Source of the DNA: Prochlorothrix hollandica PCC 9006 = CALU 1027 | GTDB taxonomy: Bacteria; Cyanobacteriota; Cyanobacteriia; Prochlorotrichales; Prochlorotrichaceae | DNA: 34,561 nucleotides | NCBI RefSeq assembly: GCF_000332315.1 | Contig: NZ_KB235933.1 | Location: forward strand, 1,379,446 to 1,414,006 | Direction of reading: 5' to 3' | Shown here: positions 22,698-30,061 of the stretch, in pieces | Numbering within the stretch: the stretch's first letter is position 1 | Layout of the letters: each line of letters begins with the position of its first letter | Notes under the pieces: model-generated | The model's input: the letters and a program-made list of their open reading frames with translations, nothing else | Told to the model about the DNA's origin: nothing | Databases searched by the model: none | Position numbers and translations under genes: made by a program

Positions 22698-23678
22698 TCA
22701 GGTGCCCGCTGCTGCATCTGCCGCCGCTAGCGTTTCCACCTCCGCCAGGGTTAGCCCCGTCCGCTCTGCAATCACCGCCGCCGGTAACAGTCCAAGGAGC
22801 GATCGGGCAATCTCCCGCCGACTTTCCTGAATTCCCGCTTCGCGGCCTTCTTCGCGGCCTTCTTCGCGGCCTTCTTCGCGGCCTTCTTCGCGGCCTTCTT
22901 CGCGGCCTTCTTCGCGGCCTTCTTCGCGGCCTTCTTCGCGGCCTTCTTCGCGCCCCTGTTGCAGCCCTTCCAGGATGGCTCGGCGCACCACATTGCGACC
23001 GTCTTCCACCTTGAAGGCTTGCTTCTCCAGCAGGTCAAATTCCTCCATGCTCAAGTTGATGGTCTCGGCAATGTGAAACGCATGATCTAGATTGGGACTG
23101 GAGTCTAAAGGGGGTGGGATTTCCTCTAGATCACCGGCTTGCTGGAGGAAAAATGTCCATAGATCCGTGAGGGTCTCCAAATCGCCTAGGGATTTGGCAA
23201 ACTTGGGTAATTCTACAAAGACTAGTTCTATATCATCGCCATAGGGTAGGCCGTCTTCCCGATCGAGGAGTTGGTAATGGGAGAGAAAGCGATCGCGCTC
23301 TGGAAACAGCACAAAGTCCGTAATGGTCAGACCAATGACTGGACGCAAGCGACTGTAGCCCTGGCCCCGTTGCAGTTGCAGGGAGTAGGCTTTAGCCACG
23401 TTGTAGAGGACGCGCTTGTTAAAATCCAGGGGATTCAACACCTGCATTTCGATCAACACCATTGTCCCGTCCGCTAGCTGGGCTTTCACATCGAGAAAGG
23501 TGTCTTTCACCCCCTGAAGCTGGGGCGCTTGGTAGGGGTCGAGAATTTCTAAGTCCTGGACGATCGGTTGGCTGTCATAGACCAAGGCGTTGAGAAACTC
23601 AATTAGAATAGGCTTGCTTTCGGCTGAACCAAAGATTCTTTTGAAGGCAAAGTCAGTTTTAGGGTCAAGAAAGCGCAT
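22698..23678 (-). CDS. Rpn family PD-(D/E)XK nuclease / putative transposase, array copy 4 (longest)
   Basis: This 326-residue protein is the first gene of the array in transcription order. The core matches the other copies, except that K14 of the FKKIFG motif is Arg (FKRIFG). D63, E77 and Q79 are retained. Nine REEG units plus REAG make the linker three units longer than in copy 2, exactly accounting for the 12-residue length difference. The upstream RBS has one change (GGATAACCC instead of GGGTAACCC). The C-terminal end AAVIAERTGLTLAEVETLAAADAAAGT matches copy 2 exactly, pointing to exchange between copies 2 and 4. Confidence 0.9.
   Translation of the reverse strand: MRFLDPKTDFAFKRIFGSAESKPILIEFLNALVYDSQPIVQDLEILDPYQAPQLQGVKDTFLDVKAQLADGTMVLIEMQVLNPLDFNKRVLYNVAKAYSLQLQRGQGYSRLRPVIGLTITDFVLFPERDRFLSHYQLLDREDGLPYGDDIELVFVELPKFAKSLGDLETLTDLWTFFLQQAGDLEEIPPPLDSSPNLDHAFHIAETINLSMEEFDLLEKQAFKVEDGRNVVRRAILEGLQQGREEGREEGREEGREEGREEGREEGREEGREEGREEGREAGIQESRREIARSLLGLLPAAVIAERTGLTLAEVETLAAADAAAGT
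22838..22953 (-). repeat. 12-bp coding tandem repeat (REEG units), 9 units
   Basis: Nine perfect copies of TTCGCGGCCTTC on the plus strand are followed by a variant (TTCGCGCCCCTG) at the start of the coding linker. Perfect identity of the units indicates recent expansion. Confidence 0.95.
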
Positions 23679-23830
23679 GGGTTATCCTCTGGATAGTGAT
23701 TTCTGAACTAGATCACTGGAACTGGCGGCTTGGGGTTGGGGCGGTTGCTGGTTACCGAGCCTGAACTACGATCGCTCCAGTATCCCCAGCATAATCCTAA
23801 ACCCAAAACCCTGAGCCTATTGCTGACCGC
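23679..23830 (-). other. degenerate version of the Rpn spacer upstream of the array
   Basis: GAACTGGCGGCTTGGGG, then CGATCGCTCCAGTATCCCCA and CATAATCCTAAACCCAAAAC, parallel the internal spacers but with many changes. It probably holds the original upstream promoter or marks a lost fifth copy. Bases 23831-24023 show no gene. Confidence 0.45.
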
Positions 23831-24023
23831 TGCGATCGTTCCCCCGGCACCCTGATCCTGGGTTGGGAGATCCCACCCCCTACCGTGCTGGGGATTGGAA
23901 CTAAGGCAGTGACTGGGCTAGCTTGCTAGGTTACTGGAGCCAAAAACCTTAGGATAGAGATTGCCAATCCAGCGACACCTCACCGCCCCCGTCCTTGTTC
24001 AGTCCTCTGTTTCCTTCAGCACC

Positions 24024-25640
24024 ATGGTAGCCATGACCCATTCTGACGTTGTTCGCCCCATGGGGGTTCACCTCATCTGGCTGCAACTGCTTCGACTCCT
24101 CCTAGGGATTCTGGGCTGCTTGAGCCTAGGACTCGCCAGCCTCAGCGGCATCGGTACCCCCCCCGCCCTGGCCGTTCCTTTGGGCACCTATGGCAGCACC
24201 AGCCAACCGGAAATCCTCCGCCTGACCCCAGAGGTGCAAGTGGCGGTGGGCTATGGGGTCTCTAATGTTAGCCTGATCACGGGACCTACGGGCAGTATTC
24301 TCATCGATGCTGCCGATAGCGTTACCAGTGCCCAGAAGCTCCTGCCCCAGTTCCGCGCCCTCAGCGATCGCCCCCTCCAAGCCATCATCTACACCCACAG
24401 CCACCCCGATCACACCGGCGGTGCCCAGGTCTGGGTGCAGCAGTTTAACGCCGCTCCTGATCCAGCCCCCGCCATTTACGCCCGCAGCAACTTTAACCAA
24501 ACCCTCGATCGCGCCGAAAGCTTGGGGGCGATCGCCCAACAGCGGCGGGACTGGGAACATGGCTTTGGCTTAGCGGCCCGCGATCGAGCCGTCTATTTTG
24601 GAGAGTCCCTGCCCCCACCCCAGAACATCGGCGGCGGCACCCTGCCCCCCACCCACACCTTTGCTGGTGACCACCTCAGCCTCAGCATTGGCGGCATTGC
24701 CCTAGACCTAGTGGCGGCACCAGGGGAAAGTCCCGACGAGCTATATGTCTGGCTTCCCCAGCAAAATATTGTGTTTTGTGGTGACAACTACTATTCTGCC
24801 TTTCCTAATCTTTCCGCCATTCGGGGGACTCCTTACCGGGATGTGGCTCAATGGGTGGCTAGCCTTGATTCCATGGTGGCTAAGGCACCGGAGTATCTGG
24901 TACCCGGACACTCGGCCCCCCTGGGCAACCGGGACGATATTCAACGGGTCCTGGGGAACTATAGTGCTGCCATTGACGCTGTGCTAACCCAAACCCTGGA
25001 GGGCATGAACCAGGGACTAACCCCGGATCAATTGGTGCAACGGGTTCAATTACCGCCTGATTTAGCCCAACTCCCCTATTTACAACCGGTCTATGGCGAG
25101 ATTGCCCCAGCGGTGCGATCGATCTTTGCCGCCTATCTGGGCTGGTTTGACGGCAATCCCACCCACCTGAACCCCCTGGCTCCCCTGGTTCAGGCCCAAC
25201 ACCTGGCCCACCTGGCGGGGGGGATCACGGCCCTCTGGCACCAGGCCCATACTGCCGCTGCGATCGAGGACTATCTCTGGGTGTTGCAGTTGACTGATGC
25301 CCTCCATGAGTTACTGGGGGATCAAACCCTAGAGATCACTCCAGCCCCAGAACCCGGTTCAGCGGAACCCCCCGCCTTGACCCGATCGGCTTTAGCCCAG
25401 TTGCGGGCCATGGCCTTGGATGGGTTGGCCGATCGGGAGATCAATACCAATGCCAGCAATTACTATCGATCGGCGGCCCATGCCTTGAGATCAGACCCTC
25501 CCCTCTGGCACCTGGGAGTTTCTGCTGATGTGGCCGCGATCGAGGGACCCCCTACCCATAATCCCCCTACCCATAATCCCCCTACCCATAATCCTAAAAA
25601 TAAGGTCCTGAAGCAGGCGTTTTCCGGCCTAGGAGAGTGA
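24024..25640 (+). CDS. exported alkyl/aryl-sulfatase-like metallo-beta-lactamase-fold hydrolase
   Basis: This protein of about 538 residues has a membrane-spanning or signal segment (LIWLQLLRLLLGILGCLSLG, ending near PPALA). A metallo-beta-lactamase domain follows. The zinc motif THSHPDHTGG gives H125, H127, D129 and H130. Downstream AAPGESPDELYVWLPQQNIVFCGDNYY and LVPGHSAPLGN supply further family signatures. The GWFDGNPTHLNPLAP stretch is characteristic of SdsA1/BDS1-type alkyl sulfatases, which hydrolyse sulfate esters such as SDS. The C-terminal SCP2-like domain of SdsA1 seems short or absent. The start is uncertain: ATG at 24024, 24033 or 24060 (the frame also opens with TTG at 23961). 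The C-terminus is a three-fold PPTHN repeat encoded by 15-bp units. Confidence 0.82.
   Translation: MVAMTHSDVVRPMGVHLIWLQLLRLLLGILGCLSLGLASLSGIGTPPALAVPLGTYGSTSQPEILRLTPEVQVAVGYGVSNVSLITGPTGSILIDAADSVTSAQKLLPQFRALSDRPLQAIIYTHSHPDHTGGAQVWVQQFNAAPDPAPAIYARSNFNQTLDRAESLGAIAQQRRDWEHGFGLAARDRAVYFGESLPPPQNIGGGTLPPTHTFAGDHLSLSIGGIALDLVAAPGESPDELYVWLPQQNIVFCGDNYYSAFPNLSAIRGTPYRDVAQWVASLDSMVAKAPEYLVPGHSAPLGNRDDIQRVLGNYSAAIDAVLTQTLEGMNQGLTPDQLVQRVQLPPDLAQLPYLQPVYGEIAPAVRSIFAAYLGWFDGNPTHLNPLAPLVQAQHLAHLAGGITALWHQAHTAAAIEDYLWVLQLTDALHELLGDQTLEITPAPEPGSAEPPALTRSALAQLRAMALDGLADREINTNASNYYRSAAHALRSDPPLWHLGVSADVAAIEGPPTHNPPTHNPPTHNPKNKVLKQAFSGLGE
25548..25592 (+). repeat. 15-bp tandem repeat in the sulfatase-like gene 3' end, 3 copies
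   Basis: CCCCCTACCCATAAT is repeated three times, encoding PPTHN units. The array lies about 50 bp before the stop codon, so it extends the protein tail in frame. Confidence 0.95.
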
Positions 25641-25648
25641 TGGGATCA

Positions 25649-25690
25649 TTTGACATGCTCCCCGACCTAAAGGTGCGGGGATTCTCCGTC
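25649..25690 (-). mobile_element. solo right end of the copy-1 type tnpB element
   Basis: TTTGACATGCTCCCCGACC and AAAGGTGCGGGGATTCTCCG match the right end at 8163-8203 and form a better stem here (CCCCGACCT / AGGTGCGGGG). No tnpB is attached. Such solo ends can be mobilised in trans or be scars. It lies just after the stop of the sulfatase-like gene, between two convergent genes. Confidence 0.75.
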
Positions 25691-25696
25691 CTCATT

Positions 25697-25780
25697 ACCC
25701 GTCGTTAAGGACCCGTCGTTAAGGACCCGTCGTTAAGGACCCGTCGTTAAGGACCCGTCGTTAAGGACCCGTCGTTAAGG
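25697..25780. repeat. 14-bp tandem repeat, 6 copies, spanning the murG stop codon
   Basis: ACCCGTCGTTAAGG is repeated six times. The murG reading frame enters the array and is stopped by the TAA of a unit. Because 14 is not a multiple of 3, the units are read in successive frames, which limits how far the tail can extend. Confidence 0.96.
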
Positions 25781-26901
25781 GGTGATTCAGCCAGTAATTG
25801 CCGGAGCCGATCGGCTAAATGGCGGGCACTGTCCGGAAAGGCTAACTCAGCCGTTTTCTCTGCCATAATCACCAGGGGGTCATTGGGGGTAAAGGGCCAA
25901 TGAGTGGGTTGCTGGTGGCGCTGAATGACCCCCTTCAGCAACATCAACACCTTCTGTTGCAGGTCCTCCGGAACCACCTCATCTTGTTGCATCAACAGCG
26001 CTGCCCCCGCCGTCGCAAAAATGGTGCCATTGTAGGTTTGGTGATCCTCTGCCGCATGGGGATAGGGAATTAAAATGGAGGGGGTGTGGGTAATGGCCAA
26101 CTCCGTCAGGGTTCCGGCTCCAGCGCGGCTAATGGCCAAATCAGCCCGGTGCAACAGGGCCGCCATCTCCGGGTAAAACGGCAGACTGACATAGTGGTCA
26201 TGGTGGAAACTATCGCGATCTGCATCCACCTCTCCCGTCAGATGGACGATCCACATCCCCGCCTCCAGCCACATCGGGGCACAGCGGCGCACCAACTGGT
26301 TTAGGGCCACTGCCCCTTGACTGCCCCCCATCACCACCAGCAGGGGAGCCTTGGCCGGAATGGGCAACGTTAGCACCGGCGGCGGTGTAGCCAGAAAATC
26401 CGGGCGCACCGGGGTTCCCCCATAGGTGGTGTGGGCCTGTTTCGGCAAATAGCGGCGGGCACTGTCCACCCCAAGGGCCACCTCCGTACACCAGGGGCTA
26501 AACCAGCGGGTGACCTTACCGGGCAAGGCATTGGATTCATGGAGCAGCACCGGCAACCCCAGGGATCGGGCCGCTAGAATAGCAGGGCCAGCAATGTAGC
26601 CCCCGGTGGTGAAAACCCCCTGGAAGCGACCCCGCCGCAGGAGACGACGCACTTGGAAAATGGCGCGGATCAGCCCCCACAACACCTTGAGGCTCCCCAG
26701 GCCCAGCCCCCCCTGGAACCCTGTGACCGGTACCGTATGGAGGCGGTAGCGATCGCCCACCAATTGGGTTTCCAGGCGATCGGGCACCCCCAACCACTCA
26801 ATGGTGCAATCATCCAGTTCAGCGGCCACGGCTAACGCGGGGAACAAATGTCCCCCTGTTCCACTCGCTGCTATGAGAAGATGGGGCGGGGCTGCGGTCA
26901 C
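25747..26901 (-). CDS. murG: UDP-GlcNAc:lipid I N-acetylglucosaminyltransferase MurG
   Basis: This 384-residue GT28 glycosyltransferase converts lipid I to lipid II at the cytoplasmic face of the membrane in peptidoglycan synthesis. Motifs are the N-terminal GTGGH (14-18, in IAASGTGGHLFPALAVA), TTGGYIAGPA near 99, HESNALPGKVTRW near 121, GGSQGA near 193 and SRAGAGTLTELA near 259. YPHAAEDHQTYN follows near 279. The order matches a complete MurG. It is monocistronic here, not in a dcw cluster, and murE lies 3.2 kb away on the other strand. Its last residues (NDGSLTTGP) are encoded by the start of a 14-bp tandem array, so the native C-terminus has been replaced or extended by the repeat. Confidence 0.96.
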   Translation of the reverse strand: MTAAPPHLLIAASGTGGHLFPALAVAAELDDCTIEWLGVPDRLETQLVGDRYRLHTVPVTGFQGGLGLGSLKVLWGLIRAIFQVRRLLRRGRFQGVFTTGGYIAGPAILAARSLGLPVLLHESNALPGKVTRWFSPWCTEVALGVDSARRYLPKQAHTTYGGTPVRPDFLATPPPVLTLPIPAKAPLLVVMGGSQGAVALNQLVRRCAPMWLEAGMWIVHLTGEVDADRDSFHHDHYVSLPFYPEMAALLHRADLAISRAGAGTLTELAITHTPSILIPYPHAAEDHQTYNGTIFATAGAALLMQQDEVVPEDLQQKVLMLLKGVIQRHQQPTHWPFTPNDPLVIMAEKTAELAFPDSARHLADRLRQLLAESPLNDGSLTTGP

Positions 26902-27033
26902 AAATACTCTCCTTGGGCTGGGGCTTGGGGCGGGGGTTTGGGGCTAGGGCTAGGATCTGTCTTGGGTGTAGAACCCACCGATCCAGACCCACTATATCTT
27001 TCCTGAATCACTCTCAATCCTAAGATTATCAAG

Positions 27034-27069
27034 AAACTGGGTCTAAAACCCCGTGCTTTAGCACGGCTT
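27034..27069 (+). mobile_element. solo left end resembling the tnpB element left end
   Basis: AAACTGGGTCTAAAACCCCG, then TGCTTTAGCACGGCTTT, matches the left ends at 9633 (reverse) and 33853 with changes that preserve the hairpin (CCGTGC / GCACGG). It is followed directly by a family 2 MITE and then a different tnpB. It could be either an orphan end or the displaced left end of that element. Bases 26902-27033 show no gene. Confidence 0.6.
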
Positions 27070-27172
27070 TACAGCAGTCCTAAATGGGTCGTGTGGTGTG
27101 CCCCCTTCGGGGGCACACCACACCAAGGGTTTCAGCCGTCGAGATCCTTGCAACTGATTTAGGGTTGCTGTA
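27070..27172 (+). mobile_element. 103-bp family 2 MITE, copy 4
   Basis: It begins TACAGCAGTCCTAAATGGGT and ends AGGGTTGCTGTA. A perfect central hairpin GTGTGGTGTGCCCC / GGGGGCACACCACAC is retained. It lies between a tnpB-type left end and an intact tnpB. Confidence 0.87.
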
Positions 27173-27219
27173 GTGGATCGATAGTTGCATTCTTAAGCTA
27201 GATACGTTAGCATAACATC

Positions 27220-28410
27220 ATGCTAGTTTTTGAATTTAAAGCCTACGGAAAAGAAAGTCAATTCGCCGCGATAGACGAGGCGATACGGACGTTTCAGTTC
27301 ATTCAGAACAAATGTTTAAGGTTCTGGATGGATAACGAGAAAGTGTCCAAGTACGACCTCAACAAATATTCGGCAATATTGGCGAAAGAATTTCCGTTTG
27401 CGAATGAACTCAATAGCATGGCTAGACAGTCGGCAGCAGAAAGAGCATGGTCAGCCATCTCTCGCTTCTATGCTAATTGCAGAAAGGAAGTGCGAGGCAA
27501 AAAGGGATTTCCACAGTTTAAGCACGATACCAGATCTGTCGAATATAAAACGACGGGGTGGAAATTGGCTGACGACAGGAAATCTATCAGTTTTACCGAT
27601 GGGAAAAATATCGGCAGACTGAAATTAAAAGGAACTCGTGACCTCCATTTCTATCAAAAAGAACAGATTAAACGAGTCCGGTTGCTTAAAAAAGCAGATG
27701 GATACTACGTTCAATTCTATATTGATGTAGAAAGAAGAGAGGTCATTGAACCTTCGGGTTCAACCATTGGGTTAGACGTAGGACTCAAGGAGTTTTACAC
27801 CGATTCCAATGGCGAGACTGTGGACAACCCTAGATTTCTCCGTAAAGGAGAGAAAAGATTAAAACAGGCTCAAAGAAGAGTCTCTCGTAAAGAGAAAGGC
27901 TCTAATAATCGACGCAAGGCTAGACAGCTTTTAGGAAAGCGTCACCTCAAAATAAGTCGGCAACGTAAAGATCATGCCGTGAAATTGGCACGATGCGTAA
28001 TCCAGTCAAACGACTGTGTAGCCTATGAAGATTTGAGGATTAAGAATATGGTAAAAAACCATTGTCTAGCCAAGTCAATCAATGATGCTTCATGGTATCA
28101 ATTCAGAGTATGGCTAGAATATTTTGGCAAGCTCTTTGGGAAAATAACCATTGCTGTTGTCCCCAATGGAACCAGTCAAAAATGCTCTAGTTGTGGCACT
28201 GTGGTCAAGAAAGCACTTTCCACTCGAACTCGTGTTTGTCGATGTGGGTGTGTATTAGATCGTGACCATAACGCGGCACGGCATATTTTACAGAAAGCAA
28301 TAGGTACAGTAGGGCATACTGGAACCTACGGACTAGATCCGTCAAACGCTTCGGGAGAAATGACCTCTACTCTGGTTGGAGCAATCCTGCCAGAGCAAGT
28401 CGCTTCGTAG
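27220..28410 (+). CDS. tnpB: TnpB RNA-guided nuclease homologue, different subgroup
   Basis: This intact 396-residue TnpB is only distantly related to the one at 8204. RuvC motif I is IGLDVGLKEF (D186), motif II VAYEDLRIKNM (E270), the zinc-binding region C322-xx-C325 with CRCGC at 340-344, and motif III LDRDHNAARHI (D347/D349). All key acidic residues are present. The gene is clearly more AT-rich in codon use than its neighbours, for example many AAA, GAA and AGA codons, which suggests more recent acquisition. No tnpA accompanies it. The ATG at 27220 is used, with a poor Shine-Dalgarno. Confidence 0.94.
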   Translation: MLVFEFKAYGKESQFAAIDEAIRTFQFIQNKCLRFWMDNEKVSKYDLNKYSAILAKEFPFANELNSMARQSAAERAWSAISRFYANCRKEVRGKKGFPQFKHDTRSVEYKTTGWKLADDRKSISFTDGKNIGRLKLKGTRDLHFYQKEQIKRVRLLKKADGYYVQFYIDVERREVIEPSGSTIGLDVGLKEFYTDSNGETVDNPRFLRKGEKRLKQAQRRVSRKEKGSNNRRKARQLLGKRHLKISRQRKDHAVKLARCVIQSNDCVAYEDLRIKNMVKNHCLAKSINDASWYQFRVWLEYFGKLFGKITIAVVPNGTSQKCSSCGTVVKKALSTRTRVCRCGCVLDRDHNAARHILQKAIGTVGHTGTYGLDPSNASGEMTSTLVGAILPEQVAS

Positions 28411-28449
28411 AGCGAAGAATCCCCTGCCTTTACGCAGGGGAGTGTCAAC
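28411..28449 (+). ncRNA. right end of second tnpB element, putative omega RNA 3' part
   Basis: Directly after tnpB the sequence can fold CGCT/AGCG and CCCCTGC-CTTTAC-GCAGGGG, then ends AGTGTCAAC. It shares the TGTCAA terminus with the other element family (GCATGTCAAAT). By analogy with studied TnpB loci this would be the 3' scaffold of a guide RNA. The guide would come from the next about 15-20 bases, which form the leader of the following gene. Confidence 0.45.
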
Positions 28450-28468
28450 AATCCTCAAAGGTATCGCC

Positions 28469-29314
28469 ATGGATTTTAGCCACATCACCCTGCCTTTCCC
28501 CCTATCCAGATGGTCTTTGCGGTGGTCAGCCCCCCTGCAACCCTGGCTTCCCCGCACCTTGTCCTGGGTTGGGCTGGGGTTGATGTTGCCCGGAATCCTG
28601 AACCCTACCCCCGTCCAAGCCCGCACCGCCGACACCGCCCCCGCCGCCGTGACCCAAGATCTGGCCGCCCTCGATCGCGCCGCCAGTGCTGAAAATTTAG
28701 ATGAGGTGTTGCAGTACTACGATCGCAACTTCCTCCATGGTGATGGCTGGACGCGATCGGACATCAAGCAATCCCTGGAATCCCTGTGGGAGCGGTTCGA
28801 TGGTCTGCGCTACACCACGGAATTGCTGTCCTGGGATGAACTCAATGGCCAGGTGATCACCGAAACCCGCACCCAGATCCAAGGCACCGAGGTGACCGGC
28901 AAGCGCACCCTGGCCCTGGACTCGGAGCTGCACCTCAAACAATATTGGAGCGGCAACAAGATTGTGCGGGAGGAGGTGTTGGCGGAGCAAAGTCTACTGA
29001 GCAGCGGTGATGCGCCCCCGACCCTGGTGGTGAACCTGCCCCCAACAGTTCAGGTCAATAGCTCGTTTAACTTTGATGTGATTGTGATGGAACCCCTGGG
29101 GGACGACCTCCTGTTGGGGGGGATTTTAGATGAGCCGGTGCGGGAAGAAACCTTTATCGATCCCAGCCAAATGGATCTGGAGCCGATTTTGGCGGGGGGA
29201 CTGTTTAAGGTGGGCCGTGCCCCGGCGGTGCGGGATACCCGCTGGATTTCGGCGGTAATTGTGCGCAAGGGGGGCATGACCTTTGTGACCCAACGCCTCC
29301 AGGTGGTGGAGTAG
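28469..29314 (+). CDS. exported protein with NTF2/SnoaL-like domain
   Basis: This 281-residue protein has a probable signal peptide: a basic start (SRWSLRW), then hydrophobic TLSWVGLGLMLPGIL and a cleavage-like PVQA-RT near residue 55. Residues about 60-170 look like an NTF2/SnoaL-type fold: QDLAALDRAASAENLDEVLQYYDRNF, GWTRSDIKQSLESLWERF, and later beta strands. The C-terminal part (VVNLPPTVQVNSSFNFDVIVMEPLGDD) is beta-rich and reads like a separate domain. I start at ATG 28469 with AAAGG upstream. A longer frame to 28376 overlaps tnpB and its right end and is rejected. The tnpB element ends about 20 nt before this start, so it lies in the leader. Function is unknown. Confidence 0.75.
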   Translation: MDFSHITLPFPLSRWSLRWSAPLQPWLPRTLSWVGLGLMLPGILNPTPVQARTADTAPAAVTQDLAALDRAASAENLDEVLQYYDRNFLHGDGWTRSDIKQSLESLWERFDGLRYTTELLSWDELNGQVITETRTQIQGTEVTGKRTLALDSELHLKQYWSGNKIVREEVLAEQSLLSSGDAPPTLVVNLPPTVQVNSSFNFDVIVMEPLGDDLLLGGILDEPVREETFIDPSQMDLEPILAGGLFKVGRAPAVRDTRWISAVIVRKGGMTFVTQRLQVVE

Positions 29315-29325
29315 GGTCGCCCGCC

Positions 29326-29592
29326 ATGGACTTAATTCTCTACAGCAAACCGGGCTGTCATCTCTGTGAGGGATTGGAAGAAAAGCTGCGATCGCTGACG
29401 GATCCCCCGTTAACCCTGGAGGTGCGGGACATTCGCACTAATGATGCGTGGTTGCTGGCCTATGAGCTGGAAATTCCTGTTCTCTGTCGGGTCACTGCCT
29501 CCGGCCAAGAACAACCCTTGCCCCGCCTTTCCCCCCGCAGCGGTGCTGATCAAATTGCTCAAATGTTACAGAAATATAACAAAGCTCCGTAG
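29326..29592 (+). CDS. glutaredoxin-like (DUF836) protein
   Basis: This 88-residue thioredoxin-fold protein has the redox motif C11-x-x-C14 (KPGCHLCEG) after the first beta strand LILYS. A cis-Pro-like segment ELEIPVLCRV follows near residue 48. It resembles the short glutaredoxin family DUF836, implicated generally in thiol-disulphide exchange, with no defined substrate. It starts 11 nt after the stop of the NTF2-like gene and is probably co-transcribed with it. Confidence 0.88.
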   Translation: MDLILYSKPGCHLCEGLEEKLRSLTDPPLTLEVRDIRTNDAWLLAYELEIPVLCRVTASGQEQPLPRLSPRSGADQIAQMLQKYNKAP

Positions 29593-29602
29593 CACACTTT
29601 AT

Positions 29603-29686
29603 TTCTGAACCCACGTTTCTGAATCCACAGTTCTGAACCCACGTTTCTGAACCCACAGTTCTGAACCCACAGTTCTGAACCCACTG
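29603..29686. repeat. 14-bp tandem repeat, 6 copies
   Basis: TTCTGAACCCACRK is repeated six times, with alternating ends GT and AG in the first units. It starts 10 nt after the glutaredoxin-like stop codon. Confidence 0.96.
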
Positions 29687-29786
29687 CGATCGAGGATTGA
29701 TCAAGGGACTCACATCAGACCCAGAAACCTGCTTGACTGACAGATCTCCTGAAACCGTTGCAATTTCGTTACGAGTTTGCACCGCT

Positions 29787-29898
29787 TCAGGGACTTGTGT
29801 CAGTCAGTCAGGAACAAGGGGCTTAAGCCCCTTGTCTAGCGAAGCCCCTTGTCTAGCGAAGCCCCTTGTTTAGTCAGGGACTTGTGTCAGTCAGTCAG
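29787..29898. repeat. 25-bp direct repeats enclosing a 22-bp palindrome and a 17-bp duplication
   Basis: A 25-bp sequence starting TCAGGGACTTGTGTCAGTCA occurs at 29787-29811 and 29874-29898. Between them is the perfect palindrome ACAAGGGGCTTAAGCCCCTTGT split as two arms of 11 (29814-29835). Repeated CCCCTTGTCTAGCGAAG units follow. Together with the 14-bp and 17-bp arrays it fills the 470-bp gap before murE, where I see no gene. Confidence 0.85.
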
Positions 29899-29961
29899 CC
29901 CAGAAACACCTACCCTGTGCTGATGAGCCAATCCAGTTGGATAAACGATTCAATCCTCGAT

Positions 29962-30012
29962 CCAGAACAATGGTGTACCCAGAACAATGGTGTACCCAGA
30001 ATAATGGTGTAC
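29962..30012. repeat. 17-bp tandem repeat, 3 copies
   Basis: CCAGAACAATGGTGTAC is repeated three times (the last has one change), about 50 nt upstream of murE. Confidence 0.94.
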
Positions 30013-30061
30013 CCAGACTTGTACCCACTTCGCCCCGTCTGTCCTTCCGGTGAATGAACCC

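Noticed and set aside
28376-28468. Upstream extension of the NTF2-like protein
   Set aside because: It overlaps the tnpB 3' end and the element right-end hairpin. The ATG at 28469 with AAAGG upstream and a signal peptide immediately following is a better start.
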